Below the pieces are notes generated by a model. It was not told where the DNA came from. It saw only the letters and a list, made by a program, of their open reading frames with translations, and did not search any database. A stretch of DNA of 64,000 nucleotides from Burkholderia stabilis (GTDB lineage Bacteria; Pseudomonadota; Gammaproteobacteria; Burkholderiales; Burkholderiaceae). Position numbers and translations under genes: made by a program. Positions 58,294 through 64,000 of the stretch are shown piece by piece (within the stretch, counting starts at the first letter, position 1; the number at the start of each line of letters is the position of its first letter). Location: the NCBI RefSeq assembly GCF_001742165.1, contig NZ_CP016442.1, positions 3,162,001-3,226,000 on the forward strand. The letters run 5' to 3'.

Positions 58294-59007
58294 ATGGCAG
58301 CGATGACGGCACGGGGCCGGACCGAGGTGGTGATGCGCAAGATCGAGACGGCGCTGCTCGACGGCACCTGGCCGGCCGGTGCGCGCCTGCCGGCCGAGCG
58401 CGTGCTCGCGCAGCAGTACGGCGTCGCGCGCAATACGGTGCGCGAGGCGACGCAGCGGCTCGTCGCGCGCGGGTTGCTGCAGAGCCGGCGCGGCGCGGGC
58501 GTGTACGTGACGGACCAGTTGCGGGCGGGCATCGCGTCGCCGTGGGGCCAGCTGGTGGCCGATCATCCGGCGCTGCGCGACGACATCCTCGAATTCCGCC
58601 GCGTGCTGGAAGGCGCGACCGCGTATTTCGCCGCACTGCGGGCCGATGCGAACGACCGGCGCCGGATTCGCGCGCTGCTGCGCGAACTCGAGACCGCGCA
58701 CGCGAACGACGACCGGGCCGTCGAAGCCGCGACCGACGCGAAGCTGCACGAGGCAATCGCGCTCGCGTCGCGCAACACGATGTTCCTGCACCTGCATACG
58801 AGCGTGATCGGGATGCTGCGCGAGCACATCTCGATCAACGTGGTCGGCATGAGCGCGCAGGACGAGCCGGCGGACCAGTTGCTGCTGCAGCACCGCGCGG
58901 TGTGCGATGCGATCTGCGCGCACCGGCCCGAGGAGGCGCGTACCGCGATGCAGACGCATATCGACTACGTGCGCAGCCATTTCGAGCGCAACGACGATGC
59001 GCGGTGA
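58294..59007 (+). CDS. lldR: GntR/FadR-family transcriptional regulator, LldR type
   Basis: A 237-residue regulator with an N-terminal winged helix (about 5-75, RKIETALLDGTWPAGARLP and VREATQRLVARGLLQ) and a C-terminal FCD effector domain (about 95-225, with DDILEFRRVLEG and HEAIALASRN). It is divergent from the lut operon with an LldR-like palindrome between them, so it most likely represses lactate use and responds to lactate (inference). GGAGGAG precedes the ATG at 58294. Confidence 0.85.
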   Translation: MAAMTARGRTEVVMRKIETALLDGTWPAGARLPAERVLAQQYGVARNTVREATQRLVARGLLQSRRGAGVYVTDQLRAGIASPWGQLVADHPALRDDILEFRRVLEGATAYFAALRADANDRRRIRALLRELETAHANDDRAVEAATDAKLHEAIALASRNTMFLHLHTSVIGMLREHISINVVGMSAQDEPADQLLLQHRAVCDAICAHRPEEARTAMQTHIDYVRSHFERNDDAR

Positions 59008-59008
59008 G

Positions 59009-59023
59009 ATTGGTTGGACCATT
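59009..59023. promoter_or_regulatory. Second LldR-like palindrome just after the regulator stop
   Basis: ATTGGTTGGACCATT matches 13 of 15 positions of the operator at 58246-58260 and starts 2 bp after the regulator stop codon. No lactate gene follows; the next gene is a phospholipase D-family lipoprotein 229 bp on. Confidence 0.45.
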
Positions 59024-59251
59024 TCGGCGCGCGGCCGGTGCGGCGGGCAGGGGCGCGCGATGAGTTACCGGTGTCCGCGCGGCGGCCATTCGCCGGCCGC
59101 GCGTGCGGCCCGCTGCCGCCATCGTGCGCGGCCCGCGCTTGTCGCGCGATTGACCGGTTCATCGGGCGGCCACTAGAATCGGCCGGAACCGCGCGCCAGC
59201 CGCGCGCCGCGGCGAATGCGGACCGGTGTTCCGCCAGTCGAGGAAGTTTCC

Positions 59252-60877
59252 GTGCTCACGTCTTTCATCCGGCGCGCGCCGGTCGCGCTGTCGTGGCGCG
59301 CCGCATGCCGCCCGGCCCGTGCGCTGGCCGTCTGCGCGCTGCTGTCGCTCGTCGCCGCGTGCGCGACGCATCCGCCCGCCACCACGCTCGATCGCCCGGT
59401 TTCCCATGCGTTGCCGCCCGATACCGCGACGCCGCTGCGCGACGCGCTGGCCGCGCCCGAGGCCGCGCATCCGGGCCAGTCGGGCTTCCGGCTGTTGACC
59501 AACGGCACCGAGGCGCTGCAGATGCGCATCGCGCTCGCGCGCGCGGCGACGAAGACGCTCGACATGCAGTACTACATCGCGACCGAGGACACGACCGGCA
59601 AGCTGCTGCTTGCCGCGGCGCTCTACGCGGCCGATCGCGGCGTGCGCGTGCGGATGCTGGTCGACGACCTGAACTTCCGCGACATCGACCGCATCATGGC
59701 TGCGCTGAACACGCACCCGAACATCGAGATCCGCGTGTTCAACCCGTTCGGCGCGTCGCAGCAGCGCATGGTCGAGCGCACGGCCAACTTCTTCACGCGC
59801 ATCGACAGCTTCACGCGCCGGATGCACAACAAGGCGATGATCGCGGACAACCAGATCGCGATCGTCGGCGGCCGCAATCTCGGCGACGAATACTTCAGCG
59901 CGAGCCCGACGCTGCAGTTCCGCGATCTCGACGTGCTCGCCGCGGGGCCCGTGACGAACGACGTCTCGGCAAGCTTCGACGCCTATTGGTCGAGTGCGAG
60001 CAGCTACCCGCTGCGCGTGCTGAATCACCAGTCGTTCGATCCGAAGGATCTCGACGCGATGCGCGACGAGTTGCGCGACCACTGGCGCAAGAACGCCGAA
60101 CCGTACAACGCGAAGCCGCTGAACGCGACGCCGCTCGCGCAGCAGATCGCGCGCGACGAACTCGCGCTCGTGTGGGCGCCGGCCGAGTTCAAGGTCGATG
60201 CGCCGGACAAGGTCGCGCAGCGCACCGACGCGTACGTGAGCCCGCCGATGCAGCGCCTCGTCGAGCTGACGCTCGGCGCGCACCAGGAATTCCTCGCGTT
60301 CTCGCCGTATTTCGTGCCGCACGACGCGGGCGTGAAGATTCTCGGCGATACGACCGCGCGCGGCGTGCGTGTCGCGATCCTGACCAATTCGCTGGCCGCG
60401 ACCGACGCGGTCGCCGTGCAGGCCGGCTACGGGCCGTACCGCGTGCCGCTGCTGCAGCACGGCGTCGAGCTGTACGAGTTCAAGGCGCAGCCGGGCCGGC
60501 AGCGGGCGCGCCTGTTCGGCTCGCGCTCGCGGGCGAGCCTGCACGCGAAGGCGTACGTGATCGACCGGAGGATCCTGGTGATCGGCTCGATGAACCTCGA
60601 TCCGCGTTCCGCGCACCTGAACACCGAACTGGCGCTCGTGATCCACAGCCCGGTGCTCGCGCAGCAGGTCGCGACGATCTTCGCGCGCGTGACGCAGCCG
60701 GACGAAAGCTATCGCGTGAGCCTCGCGACGCCGGCGGGCGGCGGCGCGCCCGAACTCGAGTGGACGGGCACGGACAACGGCAAGCCGGCTACCTATCACG
60801 TCGATCCGCATGCGGGGCTGCTGCGCAACCTGATGACCGGGATCTTCATGCTGCTGCCGGTGGACGATCAGCTGTAG
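59252..60877 (+). CDS. Phospholipase D / cardiolipin-synthase-like lipoprotein (ClsC/YmdC type)
   Basis: A 541-residue protein with a signal and lipobox SLVAAC, then two PLDc domains with HKD motifs MHNKAMIADNQIAIVGG near residue 190 and LHAKAYVIDRRILVIGS near 430, each with Asp/Glu partners. Homologues such as E. coli ClsC make cardiolipin from PE and PG. The GTG at 59252 has GAGGAAG upstream and is preferred over an ATG 12 codons earlier. Its direct substrate cannot be established. Confidence 0.85.
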   Translation: MLTSFIRRAPVALSWRAACRPARALAVCALLSLVAACATHPPATTLDRPVSHALPPDTATPLRDALAAPEAAHPGQSGFRLLTNGTEALQMRIALARAATKTLDMQYYIATEDTTGKLLLAAALYAADRGVRVRMLVDDLNFRDIDRIMAALNTHPNIEIRVFNPFGASQQRMVERTANFFTRIDSFTRRMHNKAMIADNQIAIVGGRNLGDEYFSASPTLQFRDLDVLAAGPVTNDVSASFDAYWSSASSYPLRVLNHQSFDPKDLDAMRDELRDHWRKNAEPYNAKPLNATPLAQQIARDELALVWAPAEFKVDAPDKVAQRTDAYVSPPMQRLVELTLGAHQEFLAFSPYFVPHDAGVKILGDTTARGVRVAILTNSLAATDAVAVQAGYGPYRVPLLQHGVELYEFKAQPGRQRARLFGSRSRASLHAKAYVIDRRILVIGSMNLDPRSAHLNTELALVIHSPVLAQQVATIFARVTQPDESYRVSLATPAGGGAPELEWTGTDNGKPATYHVDPHAGLLRNLMTGIFMLLPVDDQL

Positions 60878-61046
60878 GGCCGGCCCGCTATTGGGGAACG
60901 AGCCCCGGGAAGTGGACAACGCTCCGGCTAAACCCGCGTTACCGGTGCGCGGGGAAAGGTGATATGGTTGTGCGCGCAACCATCGTGGCAGCGTGGCGAT
61001 GCCGCCGGACGGCGCGCCGCGCGCATACCCGCAACCGGAGTTCCCC

Positions 61047-61820
61047 ATGCAACGTGTACCGAACCAGCCGTTCACGCGTCCCGCCCGTTTCTCCGAAGCC
61101 GAATGGCAGGCGCGCGTGCAGCTCGCGGCGGCCTATCGCATCTTCGATCATCTCGGCTGGACCGAGCTGATCTACAACCATATCTCGCTGCGCGTGCCGG
61201 GCGAGGACGGGCATTTCCTGATCAACCCGTTCGGGCTCCATTACCGGGAAGTGTGCGCGTCGAACCTCGTGAAGATCGACATCGACGGCAACGTGATCGG
61301 TCATTCCGACTGGCCGATCAATCCGGCCGGCTTCACGTTCCACAGTGCGATCCATGCGGCGCTGCCCGATGCGCACTGCGTGATGCACGTGCACACGACA
61401 CCCACGATGGCCGTGTGCTGCTCGCGCGACGGGCTGTCGTTCTCGAATTTCTATTCGGCGCAGTTGTACGGAAAGATCGCGTATCACGATTTCGAGGGCA
61501 TCACCGTGCATCTCGAAGAGGGGCGGCGCATCGTCGAGAGCGCGGGCGGGGCGCCCGTGCTGCTGCTGCGCAACCACGGGCCCGTGACGATCGGCGCGAC
61601 GCTCGCGCAGACCTTCTCGCTGATGTGGCTGCTCAATCGCGCGTGCGAGGTGCAGATCGCGACGCATGCGATCGGCGATGCGTTGCCGATCGCGCCGCCC
61701 GTGCTCGAGGCGTGCGTGCGCGATTCGCTGAATTTCGATCCGAAGCATGGTGCGGGGCAGGACGCGTTCGATGCGCTGCAGCGCATCGTCGATCGCATCG
61801 ATCCCGGTTATCGCGCGTGA
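61047..61820 (+). CDS. Class II aldolase/adducin family protein
   Basis: A 257-residue protein with the class II aldolase fold: YNHISLRVPGEDGHFLINPFG near residue 46 and zinc ligands in MHVHTTPTMAV near 115 and RNHGPVTIG near 176. Members include fuculose-1-phosphate aldolase and decarboxylases; the substrate is unknown here. The ATG at 61047 follows CCGGAG by 6 nt. No sugar kinase or isomerase is nearby, so a sugar pathway cannot be inferred. Confidence 0.85.
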   Translation: MQRVPNQPFTRPARFSEAEWQARVQLAAAYRIFDHLGWTELIYNHISLRVPGEDGHFLINPFGLHYREVCASNLVKIDIDGNVIGHSDWPINPAGFTFHSAIHAALPDAHCVMHVHTTPTMAVCCSRDGLSFSNFYSAQLYGKIAYHDFEGITVHLEEGRRIVESAGGAPVLLLRNHGPVTIGATLAQTFSLMWLLNRACEVQIATHAIGDALPIAPPVLEACVRDSLNFDPKHGAGQDAFDALQRIVDRIDPGYRA

Positions 61821-61887
61821 CGCGAGCGCCGGCCGTGCGGTCGCTTCGGCATGCTTGATACGGCGTGAACCGGTTTCGTCGGCGTGC

Positions 61888-61914
61888 AAAAAAAACGCGG
61901 CCGGGTGGCCGCGT
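61888..61914 (-). terminator. Strong orphan minus-strand terminator
   Basis: ACGCGGCC-ACCC-GGCCGCGT (minus strand) gives an 8-bp stem with a 4-nt loop, followed by TTTTTTTT. No minus-strand protein gene lies upstream within 600 bp, the next minus gene being EcsC at 63626. Confidence 0.85.
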
Positions 61915-61975
61915 GAATACTCGCAGACTCCTTCGGACGAAGGAAACAAGCAACTGTGAGACGAAGTGTAGCGAA
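61888..61975 (-). ncRNA. Candidate small RNA ending at the orphan terminator
   Basis: Upstream of the terminator on the minus strand lies a second hairpin (61929-61944, TCCTTC-GTCC-GAAGGA), and TACACT further up (about 61970) is a possible -10. The short span between a possible start and the terminator, about 85 nt, suits a small RNA. No family recognised; the extent is a guess. Confidence 0.3.
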
Positions 61976-62169
61976 AGGCCGCGTGTGGATTCAGGCGTCA
62001 GGCTGCAAAGGTCCGTTCCAGGTTGAAGCAGACTGGCATGCCGGTCGAACGGGCGGTGCGGCGATTCGTTGCATGGCCGTTCGACGGACTCCCGGATCGG
62101 TGGCGATCGACTACCATCACGTGTAGCGTCCCCGTCCGGGCGGCGTACCACGTCGTGCAAGGAGAGTTC

Positions 62170-62604
62170 ATGCTTAAGCTGCGTTTGCTCCAGGTCGCGT
62201 TACTCGCGGGGGTGCTGGCCGCCGGCAGCGCCGCGGCCGAAACCGTGCGCCTGTCCGCCAGTCTGCAGCCGTCGAGCGAAGTGCCGCCGACGGCGACCAA
62301 GGGTTCGGGCGCCGTCGACGCGACCTACGACACGGCCACGCACACGCTGCAGTGGACGGCGACTTACGAACACCTCACCGGGCCGGCCACCGCCGCGCAT
62401 TTCCACGGGCCCGCGCCGGTCGGCCAGAACGCGGGCGTGCAGGTGCCGATTCCGAAGGACGAGCTGGCAAGCCCGATCAAGGGCTCGAAGGAGCTCACCG
62501 ACGCGCAGGTCACCGACCTGATGGGCGGCAAGTGGTACTTCAACGTGCATACGAAGGAGCACCCGTCGGGCGAGATCCGCGGCCAGCTGATGCCGGCGAA
62601 CTGA
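62170..62604 (+). CDS. Exported CHRD-domain protein
   Basis: A 144-residue protein with a signal peptide (MLKLRLLQVALLAGVLAAG, cleavage about AAA) and a CHRD domain: the EVPPTATKGSG start, a central AAHFHGPAPVGQNAG block and the C-terminal GEIRGQLMP motif. CHRD domains occur in chordin and in many bacterial exported proteins of unknown function. GGAGAG precedes the ATG. It likely resides in the periplasm. Confidence 0.88.
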   Translation: MLKLRLLQVALLAGVLAAGSAAAETVRLSASLQPSSEVPPTATKGSGAVDATYDTATHTLQWTATYEHLTGPATAAHFHGPAPVGQNAGVQVPIPKDELASPIKGSKELTDAQVTDLMGGKWYFNVHTKEHPSGEIRGQLMPAN

Positions 62605-62693
62605 CCGCCGGCGTTTGATATAGAGGCACCTTTCGAGCGTCGCGGGAACGATCGCACGTACCATCGTCACACTACGATCACGGAGTGCGTCCG

Positions 62694-63656
62694 ATGAGTT
62701 GGCAAAGCAAGTTCGCCTGCTGGCTGCTGCGCTGGCAGTTCCGTCCCGAGACCACGCGCGAGGTGCTCGATCCCGCCCGCGCGCGGCGCTTCACCGACCT
62801 GCGGATGTTCGTGCCGCGCCGCGCGCCGTCGGGCTACCGGCTGCGCGAATGCTACGGCAGCGGCGACGCGCCGCTGCGCGGCGAATGGCTCGGACGCACC
62901 GATGCCGGCGCCGGTCGCGGGCCGGGCCGTACGCTGCTGTACTTCCACGGCGGCGGCTATTACTTCTGTTCGACGAAGACGCATCGGCCGCTCGTGTTCG
63001 GGCTGACGAAGCGCGCGGGCGTGCGTTCGTTCTCGCTCGACTACCGGCTTGCGCCGGAAAACCGCTTCCCGGCCGCGCTGGACGACGCGCTGGCCGCGTA
63101 CCGGCAATTGCTGGCGCTCGGCACGCCGCCCGAGTCGATCGTGCTCGGCGGCGATTCGGCGGGCGGCGGCCTTGCGCTGGCGACGCTCGTTGCGCTGCGC
63201 GATCGCGGTGAGCCGTTGCCGGCCGGCGCGATCCTGTTCTCGCCGTGGACCGATCTGGCCGCCACCGGCGCGACGCTGCGCACGAACGACGGCCCCGATC
63301 CGATGTTCGCCGGCGCGGCGCTGCCGAAGGCCGCGAAGCTGTATCTCGGCGACGAGCCGGCGACGAACCCGTACGCATCGCCGCTCTATGCGGATTTCGC
63401 GGGGCTGCCGCCGTTGTATATCCAGGTCGGCAGCACCGAGGTGCTGCTCGACGATTCGCGCCGCGTGGCGGAGAAGGCGAAGGCGGTCGGCGTGGCGGTG
63501 GAGATCGAGGTGTGGCCGGACATGCCGCACGTGTGGCAACTGTACGCGCCGATGGTGCCGGAAGCGCGCGACGCGCTCGACCGTGCGGCCGCGTTCCTGC
63601 GCCGCGTCGCGGTCGAGCGGGCGGTTCAGCGCGTGGGCGAGGCGTCGATCGCCTGA
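62694..63656 (+). CDS. Alpha/beta hydrolase (hormone-sensitive lipase family)
   Basis: A 320-residue esterase of the HSL/family IV type. It has the oxyanion motif YFHGGGYYF near residue 89, the nucleophile Ser in LGGDSAGGGLA near 158, and the acid/His pair in GSTEVLLDDS and MPHVWQ near 285. The ATG at 62694 has CGGAG at 8 nt; a GTG nine bases earlier is less likely. Its 3' end overlaps the convergent EcsC-family gene by 31 bp. Confidence 0.88.
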   Translation: MSWQSKFACWLLRWQFRPETTREVLDPARARRFTDLRMFVPRRAPSGYRLRECYGSGDAPLRGEWLGRTDAGAGRGPGRTLLYFHGGGYYFCSTKTHRPLVFGLTKRAGVRSFSLDYRLAPENRFPAALDDALAAYRQLLALGTPPESIVLGGDSAGGGLALATLVALRDRGEPLPAGAILFSPWTDLAATGATLRTNDGPDPMFAGAALPKAAKLYLGDEPATNPYASPLYADFAGLPPLYIQVGSTEVLLDDSRRVAEKAKAVGVAVEIEVWPDMPHVWQLYAPMVPEARDALDRAAAFLRRVAVERAVQRVGEASIA

Positions 63657-64000
63657 TAGGCGGCTTTCACGGCCGCCGAGCCGTACTTGCGCTCGAGCCG
63701 GCGCACGGTGAAGTGGCCGTGCGCCATCTGCTGGAAGTGGTCGATGAACAGCGTGTTGACGGTCGCGCCCAGCACCGCGCCGATCGCCGGAATCGACTTC
63801 GCGGCCATCTGCTCGGTCACCTGCACCGAGAAGCGTGATGCCACCGTCTGCACGAGCTTGAACACGGCCGCCGAGCTGTGCGCGGCGATGCCCTTCGTCG
63901 TGATGTCGGACGACGCCTTCGAGATCGCCTGCGCAAGCGCGCCGCGCAGCACGAAATAGCCGAGATCGGCGTCCTCTTCCTGCTTGTCCGGGTTGCCGCC
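63626..64000 (-). CDS. EcsC family protein, C-terminal fragment
   Basis: The visible 124 residues are the C-terminal part of an EcsC-like protein; the gene continues past the window end. Typical features are the Ala-rich helix GIAAHSSAAVFKLVQTVASRF in the middle and the IGAVLGATVNTLFIDHFQQMA block. The frame remains open through position 64000. Function of the family is unknown. Confidence 0.75.
   Translation of the reverse strand, partial: GGNPDKQEEDADLGYFVLRGALAQAISKASSDITTKGIAAHSSAAVFKLVQTVASRFSVQVTEQMAAKSIPAIGAVLGATVNTLFIDHFQQMAHGHFTVRRLERKYGSAAVKAAYQAIDASPTR

Larger units (their letters stand above)
61821..62169. other. 349-bp intergenic region
   Basis: The left part holds a strong minus-strand terminator and upstream hairpin that suggest a small RNA. 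The right part leads to the CHRD gene with GGAGAG before its ATG. No other gene is seen. The plus-strand promoter of the CHRD gene was not identified. Confidence 0.5.

Overview
The window is a gene-dense, high-GC chromosomal segment of a betaproteobacterium, almost certainly Burkholderia and probably of the cepacia-complex type. Supporting signs are the gene content and order (rsmD-coaD-ferredoxin; TPR gene-lolB-ispE-tRNA-Gln-prs-rplY-pth; kdsD-kdsC-lptCAB-rpoN-hpf-ptsN-hprK-rapZ), very strong G/C third-position bias, PHA genes and a lactate (lut) operon. I see no insertion sequence, prophage, CRISPR array, rRNA operon or integrase.

1-34 kb is mostly core. It starts with the first codons of ftsY (minus strand), then rsmD, coaD and a ferredoxin (plus strand). 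A long minus-strand block follows, hisC to a TPR gene, covering translation and nucleotide precursors, isoprenoids and lipoprotein sorting, with tRNA-Gln(TTG) inside it. The GO repair pair mutM-mutY comes next. A minus-strand envelope and nitrogen-PTS block runs from kdsD to a LON-domain gene. Then come a KefB/YbaL-type antiporter, apt, a LysE exporter, a DUF4743 Nudix gene, purU, an AI-2E-type membrane protein, uvrA, an MFS transporter, ssb, two DNA glycosylases (mug and an AAG type) and a ParA-like ATPase without ParB.

34-38.5 kb holds a phasin followed by acetyl-CoA acetyltransferase (phaA) and acetoacetyl-CoA reductase (phaB), with no PHA synthase in the window, plus two small envelope proteins.

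38.5-52.4 kb is the most distinctive part: a xanthomonadin/aryl-polyene-like pigment locus arranged around one divergent 569-bp intergenic region. The minus arm encodes a membrane protein, an aryl-AMP ligase fused to a hotdog dehydratase, an LpxL-like acyltransferase, a LolA-like carrier, an MMPL exporter, a polysaccharide-deacetylase-like protein, a ketosynthase, a chain-length-factor-like protein and a second dehydratase. Most of its junctions are ATGA or TGATG overlaps. The plus arm encodes an ACP, a ketoreductase, a XanB2-type chorismatase that would supply the hydroxybenzoate starter, and a family 2 glycosyltransferase. The inferred flow is chorismate to hydroxybenzoate, loading on ACP, polyene extension by KS/CLF-KR-DH, acyl and glycosyl tailoring, then membrane export.

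52.4-64 kb holds an M48 lipoprotein protease, an L-lactate utilisation module (permease, lutB, lutC, lutA) divergent from an lldR-type regulator with a recognisable operator, a lipoprotein phospholipase D/cardiolipin-synthase-like enzyme, a class II aldolase-family protein, a possible minus-strand small RNA, a CHRD-domain secreted protein, an alpha/beta hydrolase, and the 3' part of an EcsC-family gene cut by the window end.
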